Below, in pieces: positions 6,894-15,279 of a stretch of DNA of 21,316 nt. The stretch comes from Pseudomonadota bacterium (GTDB lineage Bacteria > SAR324 > XYD2-FULL-50-16 > JAHJRI01). The position numbers and the translations under genes were made by a program. Each line of letters begins with the position of its first letter. Within the stretch, counting starts at the first letter, position 1. The notes beneath the pieces are model-generated. The model was not told the origin of the DNA and made no database searches. It saw only the letters and a program-made list of their open reading frames with translations. The stretch covers positions 1 through 21,316 of the forward strand of contig JAKSDL010000690.1 of NCBI GenBank assembly GCA_022360105.1, written 5' to 3'.

Positions 6894-6913
6894 TTATCGA
6901 ATACTTTTCGAAA
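6894..6913 (+). promoter_or_regulatory. Operator-like site at the divergent small-gene promoter
   Basis: It reads TTATCGAATACTTTTCGAAA. The core CGAA-N5-TTCG (6898-6910) begins 8 nt after the -10 box, exactly as at the opposite promoter, and matches that site at 15 of 20 positions. One repressor probably controls both directions. Confidence 0.6.
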
Positions 6914-6936
6914 CCCCTGATAGTTGAGATTTATCG

Positions 6937-7170
6937 ATGTCATCTCGATTTAGTTTAATTTGTGAGACTATTCACTGCTTTGGCAAACACAGCGTTACCG
7001 TAGGAACTGTAAACTCTGAGCAGGAAGCCCGTCAGTGGAAGTTGGAACAAGATAAAAATGGGAAAAGACCTCCCCTGCAGGCCGATGATCCTGTTCGTAA
7101 CTGTCCTGTTGTACGCTGTCCTCTAAAAAAACAACCACCTCGTTTCGAATACCACGAAATATCAGAATAA
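6937..7170 (+). CDS. Small Cys-pair protein of unknown function
   Basis: 77 residues; I do not recognise a family. It has two CX4C pairs, Cys9/Cys14 near the N-terminus and Cys56/Cys61 (CPVVRC) near the C-terminus, which could form a small zinc or iron site. A charged, probably helical middle (EQEARQWKLEQDKNGKR, about 28-44) lies between them. No signal peptide or membrane segment is present. Support for a real gene: a near-consensus promoter 40-70 bp upstream, an operator shared with the SDR operon, and a double stop (TAATAG). The Shine-Dalgarno is weak (GAG about 10 nt upstream). It is followed after about 220 bp by the RND exporter gene. A small regulator or accessory protein of the neighbouring pathway is possible but unproven. 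Confidence 0.6.
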   Translation: MSSRFSLICETIHCFGKHSVTVGTVNSEQEARQWKLEQDKNGKRPPLQADDPVRNCPVVRCPLKKQPPRFEYHEISE

Positions 7171-7389
7171 TAGATTTCTATCTAAAACCCAAATAAACAT
7201 CCCGCCTAGTTCGTTCCACAGACCAGGGTTCAGATCAAAATACACACTATTACGCAAACCTGCCCCCAGGCAGGACAAAATTAAAACTGGACGATATGCC
7301 AAGATAGGTATGAAATGAACTGATTGTTATGTCAGGCTATCTGTCAGTTAATCAAAACCTTTTCACTGGGAATCAATTTCAAACCGATC
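7171..7389. other. Leader region before the RND exporter
   Basis: No gene is seen. A perfect 6-bp hairpin CCTGCC-CCCA-GGCAGG lies at 7259-7274 but has no T-tract, so it is not a clear terminator. Farther on, TTGTTA (7324-7329), a 17-bp spacer and GTTAAT make a weak promoter candidate close to the ATG at 7390. The direct repeat TGTCAG occurs twice within that spacer. Confidence 0.35.
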
Positions 7390-9837
7390 ATGATCAATTT
7401 GATTCTAAGATATCGTATTGTTATTATTATTTTTCTCATCTCCTGCTCGATACCTTTCGCTTACAACATTCAATATCTAACAAAAGATGCAGGAGTCTCA
7501 TCCCTGGTTCCGGGGGATCATCCCGATTTCTTATTCTCCAGCAGGGTTGAAGATCTGTTTGGTGCAACTGATGAGATTGTTGTGGGTGTTAACTCAAAAA
7601 ACGGTATCTATACCAAAGAAGCATTACAGCTGATTCATGAGTTGACTCTCTTTTTTGAGGAATTGGATGAGATCGATGAAGATGATGTGCTCAGCATTAC
7701 CAATGTTGATGATATGGAGGGACGCGATGGAGAATTGATCATTGATCCCCTGGTTGAAGAGGATTCCCTGGAAGAATTAAATGAACAGATCATTTCGAAA
7801 ATAAGAAAAAAAATACGGGCAAATCCTCTCTTCCGAGGAAAACTGGTCAGTGAGGATGAAAAAAGTGCCGTAGTATTGGCTGGTGTTCCGACAGAGATTG
7901 GTATCGAGGAAGATACCATCATGGCATTGAAAGAAAAAACACTGGTTAAGCTAAACGAGCTTCGACAGCGTTATCCCGGGATCAGCCTGGATTTTTCAGG
8001 TCCTGCCATGTTGAAAGCCTTTATTTCCGAATACATGCAAAATGATCTAAAAAACTTATTTCCCTTGGCGATTGTCACAGTGGCTCTCTTGATCTTTTTG
8101 ATGCTTAGAAGTTTCACCGGTATGCTGGTTCCAATTCTTGTGACCTTGTTTGCCGTAACCTGGACCTTCGGATTTAAGGCCATGTTGGGCTCTCCTATCA
8201 CCATTGTTGAAACTGCTATTCCTGTGGTATTGATCGCCATTGGCTGTGCGGATGGTATCCACATTATCAGTGAGTTTTTGTCTATCAAGCGAAAAGGCAA
8301 ATCATTGCCCGATGCAGTCAAAACCACTATGAAGTTACTAAGCCTTCCCGTCTTATTGACTTCAGTCACCACCAGTCTTGGGTTTGCATCGTTGGTCACA
8401 GCACCCGGAGTATCAATTCGGAATATGGGTATCTACCTGGCATTTGGTGTGATGGTGGCCATGTTATTCTCATTGCTGTTTATTCCGGCCCTGATCTCAT
8501 TTTTCAAACAATCCGGAACCCCGGAAAAGACCCCAATTTTGGACCAATCATCCACAAATCACCATGACCACGGAAAATTTGAAATGGTGGTCTCCGATTT
8601 GGCAAGCTGGCTGTTGGCCCACAAAAAATCGGTAGCCGGTGTTTCACTGTTGTTTTTGTTTGCTTCTATATTTGGCATTCTGAACATCACCGTGGAATCT
8701 GACGAAGTACGGTATCTGAAGCCCGGCAACGTTTTTCGAGCTGCTACCGAAAGTATCCAGGATAACTTGGGCGGCATCACCAGCCTGGATATTGTGATAG
8801 AAAGCGGGAACACAGATGCCATGAAAGATCCGAAGCTGTTAAAAGCCATGGAGGACCTGCAGCGGTTTTGTGAACAGGATGAACTGGTGAGTTATTCCCT
8901 TTCCCTGGTGGATTTGATTAAGCGAATTAACTACGTCCTGCACGACAACGATCCCCGGTATGAGCGTTTGCCCAATGAAACCGAAGAAATCAGGCGACTG
9001 ATCACCGAACACAAAAAAGGGAAAACAATTAACAGGGAGGTGACAGAAACCATCCCGGGTCACCTCCAGGTCGCGCAATTTTTGCTGTTATACGAAATGA
9101 GCGGCGGCGAAACCTTGGAACAGTATGTAGATCCTGAATACAAGATAAGCAGAATTTCGGTGCGATTGAAAGATATGAGCAGTCAACGATTAAAGTTGTT
9201 GCTGGAGAAACTGAATTCCTACCTCACGGAAAATTTTCCGGAAAATATCAACGTTCGCTACGCGAATCATTATATTCGGGTCGTCATGATGGATCTGATT
9301 ATTGACAGCCAGATTTACAGTCTGATTACTATTTTGGCCACGATAACCATATTGATGTCAATAATGTTTCGATCTCCTATTATTGGGTTATTTACAGCCT
9401 TGCCTGTCTTCACCGCCGTGCTGTTTAACTTCACGTTGATGTGGTTGTTTAACGTGACTCTCAACATCGGCACTTCCATTATCGCGTCTGTCGGTATGGG
9501 GGTCGGGATCGATTACGCAATCCATTACTTCAGCCGCTTTAAATTGTTCCTGAAGATTGGCGGAGCATACGATGAATCTATCGTTAATGCTGTTTCTCAA
9601 ACCTCCCGAGCCATACTTTCCAATGCCTCTGCAGTTGGCATCGGTTTTCTGGTGTTATTGTTTTCCCAATACGGTGTGATCGCCAATATTGGCTGGATTA
9701 CGGCAGTTTCGATGTTCACGACTGCCTTTGGATCACTGATCATCCTGCCTTCCCTGTTAGCCATTTTTAAACCGAATATACCGGGCGTTTCAAGCGTTCA
9801 AACCGCCCCATCATCCCAATCTGTTACTGTTTCATAA
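7390..9837 (+). CDS. RND superfamily exporter, HAE3/MMPL type
   Basis: 815-residue inner-membrane transporter with the two-fold RND plan: TM1 (about 8-28), an extracytoplasmic domain (30-220), five TMs (about 222-372), TM7 (about 412-432), a second extracytoplasmic domain (435-635), then five TMs (about 640-795). The proton-relay Asp residues sit in matching motifs: Asp288 in IGCADGIH and Asp708 in GMGVGIDYAIHYFSRF. The length and GxGxDY motif fit the HAE3/MMPL (hopanoid, lipid or sterol exporter) group rather than tripartite drug pumps, and no membrane-fusion partner is adjacent. The frame reaches a TTG at 7324, but ATG 7390 places the first helix right after a short positive segment, as usual. 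The AEC permease follows after 9 bp. The substrate, probably lipophilic, is not determinable. Confidence 0.9.
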   Translation: MINLILRYRIVIIIFLISCSIPFAYNIQYLTKDAGVSSLVPGDHPDFLFSSRVEDLFGATDEIVVGVNSKNGIYTKEALQLIHELTLFFEELDEIDEDDVLSITNVDDMEGRDGELIIDPLVEEDSLEELNEQIISKIRKKIRANPLFRGKLVSEDEKSAVVLAGVPTEIGIEEDTIMALKEKTLVKLNELRQRYPGISLDFSGPAMLKAFISEYMQNDLKNLFPLAIVTVALLIFLMLRSFTGMLVPILVTLFAVTWTFGFKAMLGSPITIVETAIPVVLIAIGCADGIHIISEFLSIKRKGKSLPDAVKTTMKLLSLPVLLTSVTTSLGFASLVTAPGVSIRNMGIYLAFGVMVAMLFSLLFIPALISFFKQSGTPEKTPILDQSSTNHHDHGKFEMVVSDLASWLLAHKKSVAGVSLLFLFASIFGILNITVESDEVRYLKPGNVFRAATESIQDNLGGITSLDIVIESGNTDAMKDPKLLKAMEDLQRFCEQDELVSYSLSLVDLIKRINYVLHDNDPRYERLPNETEEIRRLITEHKKGKTINREVTETIPGHLQVAQFLLLYEMSGGETLEQYVDPEYKISRISVRLKDMSSQRLKLLLEKLNSYLTENFPENINVRYANHYIRVVMMDLIIDSQIYSLITILATITILMSIMFRSPIIGLFTALPVFTAVLFNFTLMWLFNVTLNIGTSIIASVGMGVGIDYAIHYFSRFKLFLKIGGAYDESIVNAVSQTSRAILSNASAVGIGFLVLLFSQYGVIANIGWITAVSMFTTAFGSLIILPSLLAIFKPNIPGVSSVQTAPSSQSVTVS

Positions 9838-9846
9838 TTTATCTCA

Positions 9847-10743
9847 ATGACTGTTAATTCAATAACTATTCTGCTGCCGCTGTTGATCCTGATCGGAGGA
9901 GGGTTTCTGATTGCCAGGTTTTACTCCCTTTCTGAAGGCCCTTTGGTAAGGGTTGTAACAGATTTTTTCATGCCTTTGCTGGTTTTTTATTCGTTTTGTA
10001 CCGTTCGCATACCCATAGATGAAATTGGCCGATTGGCCGGGGTTGTTACATTTGTGGTTGCACTCATGCTTGCTGTCAGTTGGCTGTTTTGTAAAATTCT
10101 GAATTTAAAACTTCAGGCCGTTGCCCCTCCATTGATTTTTATGAATTCCGGATTTCTGGGTATTCCGATCATGAAATTGTGGGGAGGCCTGGCCGCCATG
10201 AACCTGATAATCATCTATGACCAAATTCAGACCTTCTATATTTTCACCCTTGGGATTGTCATTGTTACCGGCAGTTTCAACCTGAAAGGGTTAAAAGAAA
10301 TGATTCGCTCGCCATTAGTCTGGGCAATCATTCTTGGTTTCGGTTTTAACATTGGCAATGTCCAGGTTCACAGCTCTTTGCTTGAAGCCATGAAGTTCTG
10401 TGGCGATGCAGCCCCGCCTCTTGCCACGTTTGCCATTGGCATCACTTTGAATCGCTACAAGCTGTCCCTCAACGGTCGTGTCATTATCGGTGTTTTCCTG
10501 CGGATGGCCCTTGGCCTGGCATTGGGTATGGTCGCTGCTTTGGTTTTTGGATTTTCCGGGCAGAGGGCTGTTGTTGTTTCCGTGGCATCAGGCCTCCCTT
10601 CAGCAGTATTCTCTGTTGTACTCCCCTTGAGATATGGCGTTGATTCGAAATTTGCCGGTTCAGTACTGATTGTATCGACCCTGCTTTCTTTACTAACGCT
10701 TCCGTTTATGTTTTTAATAGCTGCATACGTTTTTTTGGGATGA
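9847..10743 (+). CDS. AEC (auxin efflux carrier) family permease
   Basis: 298 residues, hydrophobic throughout with about ten membrane segments, the usual size for bacterial AEC transporters. Typical features: the N-terminal LLPLLILIGGGFLIARF helix, the FFMPLLVFYSF block, the MNSGFLGIPIM block (the conserved N-x-G-x-x-G-x-P crossover), and APPLATFAIGITL in the second half. Known bacterial members move dicarboxylates such as malate or malonate, or other organic acids. The start is 9 bp after the RND stop with no visible Shine-Dalgarno, so translation is probably coupled to the upstream gene. Pairing an AEC permease with an RND exporter and a sensor kinase suggests one transport response to an organic acid or lipid-like signal; this is inference. 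Confidence 0.88.
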   Translation: MTVNSITILLPLLILIGGGFLIARFYSLSEGPLVRVVTDFFMPLLVFYSFCTVRIPIDEIGRLAGVVTFVVALMLAVSWLFCKILNLKLQAVAPPLIFMNSGFLGIPIMKLWGGLAAMNLIIIYDQIQTFYIFTLGIVIVTGSFNLKGLKEMIRSPLVWAIILGFGFNIGNVQVHSSLLEAMKFCGDAAPPLATFAIGITLNRYKLSLNGRVIIGVFLRMALGLALGMVAALVFGFSGQRAVVVSVASGLPSAVFSVVLPLRYGVDSKFAGSVLIVSTLLSLLTLPFMFLIAAYVFLG

Positions 10744-10766
10744 ATTTTTCCTGATTCAATCGAGTT

Positions 10767-13352
10767 ATGAGAGCACGCATAATCCTCTATCTGCTTATCT
10801 ATACCTGTTTCTTGGCCTCGATGGTTGCAGGCTCTGAATTACATGCTCCTTTAATAAAACAAGGAACAATCGATCTTAGACACTGGGATTTTAATACAGG
10901 CGGCAGCATCAAACTGACCGGACAATGGATTTTTTATGCCAACAAGCTTCTGGCCAGCGATTTAAAGCTGAAGGGTCTTGAGCATACGGATGGACTGATA
11001 GAGGTACCACAGGCATTTAACAAATACCTATTACCTTCGGGAAAACCCATGGGCGGTAAAGCCTTTGCCACCTATAAACTCAATCTTCTGTTACCTGACA
11101 GACCAACACAATTGAGTTTGTTTTTAAACATGGGAGGGTCCGCCCACCGGCTTTATTTGCTTCACAGCGATGGCAGTATCGATGAGATCGGTGGACGTGG
11201 TACTCCCGGCAAATTGTCTCAAACTTCAGCGCCCAGTCTTCTCCCTTTTTATGGTGATTTCAGTGCATCGGGAAGAATCACGTTGCTCTGGGAATTTTCC
11301 AATTTCCATCACTATCATGGCGGTATTCGTTATGTTCCTATCCTTGGAAGTCCTGCTGAGGTGTTTGACCGAACCGGCCACACGTTACTTTATGCATCAT
11401 TTGGTGCTGTATTCATAGTTACAATATACAGTTTTGTGATATTCGGCTTCTATCGTCGGGAAACAGCATCGTTTTGGCTGGGTTTGTCCGGAGTCATTGT
11501 CCTGTTTATTGCCTTGATTCAGAATGGCCTGTTTCTCCCCCTCTACGAGCATCTCGATGGTGACAAGTTCATCTATTTCATTCTCCAGAAGATCAGATTG
11601 ATCAGCACAGGTTTGATCCCCATCGTCACGATCAAGTTTTTTTCCAAGCTCTTATTAGCCGCTAATATTGATATACACAAAAATAGCCTGATTCGAAAAA
11701 TCCACTCAACCATATATTTATTTAGCTTACTTTTTATTGTCCTGGTCACTTTTCTATCCAATTACCGAGCAACACAGATTTTGGATTATTTTTACCCGGT
11801 ACTCATTTTGAGTATTCTCTGGGGGGTGATCCTCATGGGCTGGCAGTGGATTCGCCAAAGGCAGTTGACCATTTTGCTGTCTCTATTCGGGTATCTCATT
11901 TTGGTTGGCACTGCCTTAAACGACATCCTGTTTGCACTTCTTATAGTCAAAACGGATCTTTATTTTCAATACGGGTACCTGTTTTTTATCATCACCCAGG
12001 GCTTTGTGCTGGCCAGGGCTGGGGCAGTTAGCAGATTAAAAAACGAAGAATACCAGACAACCATAGAAAAACAGTCCAAATCCCTTGAGCAGCTGAATTT
12101 GAATCTTGAGAAAAAAGTTGAAGACAGGACCATCCAATTGAAGAAGGCTGAAGCGATCAGCAGTTCTTTGCTGCAGAATTCACCGGACAGGATAATCGCT
12201 ATAGATGAAAACCTGGAAGTATTTTATTGTAATAAACCGGAGCCCGATCAGGAAGATCCGTTTGGAAAGCCGGCAAAAGAAGTTCTGGAACCTTCAGCCA
12301 TGCCCCTTATCCTGGATTCCTTGAACAATGTCCTAAAGAGAGGGCTCAGCGATATGATTGAGGTTCAGATCGATCACAAGCTGCCCAAACAATGGTATGA
12401 GTACCGGTTTGCCGGTATTAAGGGAGAGGATGATGTCACTAAAGGTGTCATGGTGACTATCACTAACGTTACCAAACGCAAGCAGGCTGAAGAAGAATTA
12501 AAGGCATTGCAGCAGGAATTGGTTCAAAAAGCCCACAAAGCCGGCATGGGAGATATCGCAGCCGACATTTTACACAATGTCGGAAATTCATTAAACAGTC
12601 TGAAACTATCTGCAGATCTAGCTCTCTCCAGCGTTCAGAACAGCCAAACCTTGAAGGGGATGATTGAAGCAAATCGCATCATCAAGGATACAGACGATTT
12701 GAAAGGGTTTTTAAAAAAGGATCCCAAAGCGGTTTCATTAATAAACTATTATCTTCTGCTTGAGAATGAAATGGGCAAAGATTATAAAAAAGTGGAACAG
12801 AACCTGGAAGACGTTGTGAATTTCGTATCTAAAATCTCGGATACGATACTCTCTCAAAGGGATTATATAGGGCAGGAAAGCATGGAAGATAATGTTGACC
12901 TGGGAACCATGATCGAAGAAGCCCTGAAAATGCAAACAGATCTTATCATTAAAAATAACATCACTGTTAGAAAATTGTACGACACTCAAGTTTATAGTCG
13001 AGTACAAAAATCGAAATTGATGTATGTCCTGGTCAATCTGATAGAAAACGCCATTGATGCCATGAAAAGCAAACCACTGGAAGAAAGATTGCTGCAGTTT
13101 TCCGTGGAAACCGACCAGGAAAACAACATTATCAGGGTAAAAGACAGCGGAGAAGGGATTGTGAGTGACAACCTGACTAAAGTCTTCATGCATGGATACA
13201 CAACAAAACCCAAAGGTCTTGGATTTGGATTGCATAACTGCGCGAACTACATGAGCGAAATGCAAGCGAGAATTTTCGTGGAAAGCAAAGGAACGGGAAT
13301 GGGAGCTACCTTTTCGCTGTTGTTTCCCAGGGGAGAGCCGGAAGCTATTTAG
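10767..13352 (+). CDS. Membrane sensor histidine kinase with 7TM-DISM input and HNVGN H-box
   Basis: 861 residues. Signal peptide about 1-22; extracytoplasmic jelly-roll sensor of 7TMR-DISM type (about 30-195, including a TGQWIFYANKLL block typical of the domain); seven membrane segments (about 205-420); coiled coil (about 425-465); PAS-like domain (about 466-570); dimerisation/phosphoacceptor helix with His603 in DILHNVGNSLNS; a long helical insert (about 625-700); HATPase with Asn761 (N box), DSGEG (793-797) and GLGFGLH (817-823). The HNVGN form marks a distinct kinase group often found without a dedicated partner, and no response regulator is in the window. It follows the AEC gene by 23 bp. 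DISM domains are thought to sense carbohydrate-like or other small ligands; the ligand here is unknown. Confidence 0.92.
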   Translation: MRARIILYLLIYTCFLASMVAGSELHAPLIKQGTIDLRHWDFNTGGSIKLTGQWIFYANKLLASDLKLKGLEHTDGLIEVPQAFNKYLLPSGKPMGGKAFATYKLNLLLPDRPTQLSLFLNMGGSAHRLYLLHSDGSIDEIGGRGTPGKLSQTSAPSLLPFYGDFSASGRITLLWEFSNFHHYHGGIRYVPILGSPAEVFDRTGHTLLYASFGAVFIVTIYSFVIFGFYRRETASFWLGLSGVIVLFIALIQNGLFLPLYEHLDGDKFIYFILQKIRLISTGLIPIVTIKFFSKLLLAANIDIHKNSLIRKIHSTIYLFSLLFIVLVTFLSNYRATQILDYFYPVLILSILWGVILMGWQWIRQRQLTILLSLFGYLILVGTALNDILFALLIVKTDLYFQYGYLFFIITQGFVLARAGAVSRLKNEEYQTTIEKQSKSLEQLNLNLEKKVEDRTIQLKKAEAISSSLLQNSPDRIIAIDENLEVFYCNKPEPDQEDPFGKPAKEVLEPSAMPLILDSLNNVLKRGLSDMIEVQIDHKLPKQWYEYRFAGIKGEDDVTKGVMVTITNVTKRKQAEEELKALQQELVQKAHKAGMGDIAADILHNVGNSLNSLKLSADLALSSVQNSQTLKGMIEANRIIKDTDDLKGFLKKDPKAVSLINYYLLLENEMGKDYKKVEQNLEDVVNFVSKISDTILSQRDYIGQESMEDNVDLGTMIEEALKMQTDLIIKNNITVRKLYDTQVYSRVQKSKLMYVLVNLIENAIDAMKSKPLEERLLQFSVETDQENNIIRVKDSGEGIVSDNLTKVFMHGYTTKPKGLGFGLHNCANYMSEMQARIFVESKGTGMGATFSLLFPRGEPEAI

Positions 13353-13362
13353 GGCTTCCGGC
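13337..13362. terminator. Hairpin across the kinase stop codon
   Basis: Perfect 9-bp stem GCCGGAAGC (13337-13345) with GCTTCCGGC (13354-13362) and an 8-nt loop that contains the TAG stop. It lies between convergent genes (kinase ends 13352, acyl-CoA ligase ends 13379), so it could end transcription both ways. Neither side has a clear T-tract, so classic intrinsic termination is uncertain. Confidence 0.45.
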
Positions 13363-13378
13363 ATGCAGGTTCGGTTGC

Positions 13379-15091
13379 TTATCGTTTTCGCAATACCTTT
13401 TTGTCAACCTTGCCTACTGTTGTCAGGGGAATCTCCTTCATAAACTCAATCTCTTTCGGGACTTCATACGGCGAACATTTTGCCTTGGCAAAGGTTGTTA
13501 TATCTTGTTTCAAGGCGTCATAATTGCCATCAAAATCGTAGTCAACATCCAACTGGATATAGGCTTTTACCAGCTCAGATCCGGGTCGATCGGGATTTTG
13601 AATACCAATCAAAGCCAATAATCCGATGGCCGGATGCTGGGCAAGGATGTCCTCTACTTTGCTGGAAAAAACCTTGAATCCACCCACAATAATCATATCC
13701 TTGGTTCGGTCTACAATTTTGACATAGCCATCTTCATCCATGATGCCGACGTCGCCTGTGTGCATGAAGCCTTCTTCATCAAAGACCTTTTTGGTTTCCT
13801 CAGGCTTGTTGAAATAACCCTGCATGACGAGAGGCCCTTTGAGACAGATTTCACCGGGCTCACCCAGGGGAACCTCTTCACCCGTTTCAGGGCTAGCCAG
13901 TTTCAGTTCCACGTTGCTGAAGGGCATACCAACGGTGCCCAGTCTTTTTTCTCCTTTTGACGGGTTCATCATGGATAAAGGAGATGTTTCAGTCATTCCG
14001 TAGGCTTCCAGTAATTTTTGCTCTCCTACAATTTTCTCGAACTCCATTTGAGATTCTTTAGGAAAAGGTGAAGCCGCGGAGATACACCCGCTGAGATTGG
14101 AATGATCAAGGTCTTTAAAGCGAGGATTGGCCATCAACATTTGATAAAGGGAAGGCACATTGACCATGGCGGTCGGTTTGAATTTCTCGATCATATTGCA
14201 AATGTGATCCGTATCCCTGGGATTAGGAATCATTAGTTGTGTCCAACCGAGAAATAGTGAGCTTTCACACATAGTCAACCCTGCGATATGAAACATGGGA
14301 AATCCGGAAAGAACCACTCCGACACTCCCCTCCCAACCCAGCCAGCGATTAATGGTGATTAGGTTATGGGCAATGTTTCTATGGCTGAGGGTGGCACCTT
14401 TTGGAGGTCCGGTCGTGCCTCCCGTATACTGAATCCACCCCAGGTCATCAGGGGAAATGTCCATTTTGACAGGTGTTTTAGGTTGTTTGGCCAGAACATC
14501 CTTATGCAGATCCAGGATGGTTTTCCCGGGCAGTGGTGTAACTTTGCCGGATGGAACCTTCTTCAGCAATTTCCCCAAAACCTGTTTGATCTTGGGCAAA
14601 AAACTGACCGGACTGGTAACTATGACCAGATCCAGGTTAGGCATATCGCCGGCTATCTTGGTCAGATGGTGGGCAAATATCGCATCCAGGGTAACCAGGG
14701 CCGCCTTTTTGCCGGTGCTGGTCAAATCATTAATCTGGTATTTAATTTGCTCCGCAGAAAGCAACGGTGACACTCCGGAAATGATACAACCTGCTCTCAG
14801 TGTACCGACTAAGGCTATTAAATACTGGGGAGTGTTGGGCAAATTGATTCCAACCACATCACCTTTTTTAAAGCCCTGTTCCAACAGCATGTTGGCGAAT
14901 TGATTCGCATAGTCATCCAATTCACCGAAGGTTTTGCCGACTCCCAGGTAATCGAAGGCGAGCTTGTCAGCATACTTTTTAAAGCTTTCCTCGATCATTT
15001 CAACATAGGTTGTGTCGTACTCCTCCGGTTTCAGGTCATCAATTCCTTCATCCCAGTTCTTCTTCCAGAATCGGTCACTGTATACGCCCAT
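13379..15091 (-). CDS. Acyl-CoA ligase (AMP-forming), long-chain fatty-acid type
   Basis: 570-residue ANL-superfamily enzyme that activates a carboxylic acid to its CoA thioester through an acyl-AMP intermediate. Motifs in order: P-loop YTGGTTGPPKG (222-232), GFPMFHIAG (263-271) at the acyl pocket, AYGMTETS (363-370), MHTGD (443-447), hinge VDRTKDMIIVGGFKVFSSKVE (460-480) and catalytic Lys561 in TTVGKVDKK. Length and motifs suit a fatty-acyl- or medium-chain-acyl-CoA ligase; the substrate cannot be fixed. A strong Shine-Dalgarno (GGAGA, 3-4 nt before ATG) supports the start. It is separated by 188 bp from the lipoamide-dehydrogenase-like gene on the same strand and probably has its own promoter. 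It could serve lipid or aromatic-acid catabolism. Confidence 0.92.
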   Translation of the reverse strand: MGVYSDRFWKKNWDEGIDDLKPEEYDTTYVEMIEESFKKYADKLAFDYLGVGKTFGELDDYANQFANMLLEQGFKKGDVVGINLPNTPQYLIALVGTLRAGCIISGVSPLLSAEQIKYQINDLTSTGKKAALVTLDAIFAHHLTKIAGDMPNLDLVIVTSPVSFLPKIKQVLGKLLKKVPSGKVTPLPGKTILDLHKDVLAKQPKTPVKMDISPDDLGWIQYTGGTTGPPKGATLSHRNIAHNLITINRWLGWEGSVGVVLSGFPMFHIAGLTMCESSLFLGWTQLMIPNPRDTDHICNMIEKFKPTAMVNVPSLYQMLMANPRFKDLDHSNLSGCISAASPFPKESQMEFEKIVGEQKLLEAYGMTETSPLSMMNPSKGEKRLGTVGMPFSNVELKLASPETGEEVPLGEPGEICLKGPLVMQGYFNKPEETKKVFDEEGFMHTGDVGIMDEDGYVKIVDRTKDMIIVGGFKVFSSKVEDILAQHPAIGLLALIGIQNPDRPGSELVKAYIQLDVDYDFDGNYDALKQDITTFAKAKCSPYEVPKEIEFMKEIPLTTVGKVDKKVLRKR

Positions 15092-15279
15092 ATCTCTCCT
15101 TTGTTTGTCCGTTGATTGCCATTTCCGTTATGACAGTTTGGGAATAAATTCCAAATTCAGAAATTCCGTTTTGCCAGTCTCAATCGTCAACGTTCGATTA
15201 CATGAATCTCGGGAGAATGTCAACCAACTGTTAATTTTAAACAATACAGGGATAAAAAGTTCAACTTCCAAACTGATTA
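15092..15279 (-). promoter_or_regulatory. Leader and possible promoter/operator of the acyl-CoA ligase
   Basis: On the - strand, TTGACA (15223-15218) is followed at 17 bp by TAATCG (15200-15195), a poor -10 box. Overlapping it is an inverted repeat AATCG-N8-CGATT (15182-15199). If used, the transcript would have a leader of about 95 nt. A GGAAT-AA-ATTCC palindrome lies nearer the start (about 15141-15152). Confidence 0.4.

Noticed and set aside
6722..6943. 73-residue - strand open frame before the SDR
   Set aside because: It covers the two promoters and operators, and its end overlaps the SDR leader.
7259..7274. Hairpin CCTGCC-CCCA-GGCAGG as a terminator for the small gene
   Set aside because: Stem is only 6 bp and is followed by ACAAAATT rather than a T-tract on either strand.
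12738..13364. 208-residue - strand open frame opposite the kinase
   Set aside because: Antisense shadow of the HATPase region, whose N and G boxes are clearly coding on the + strand.
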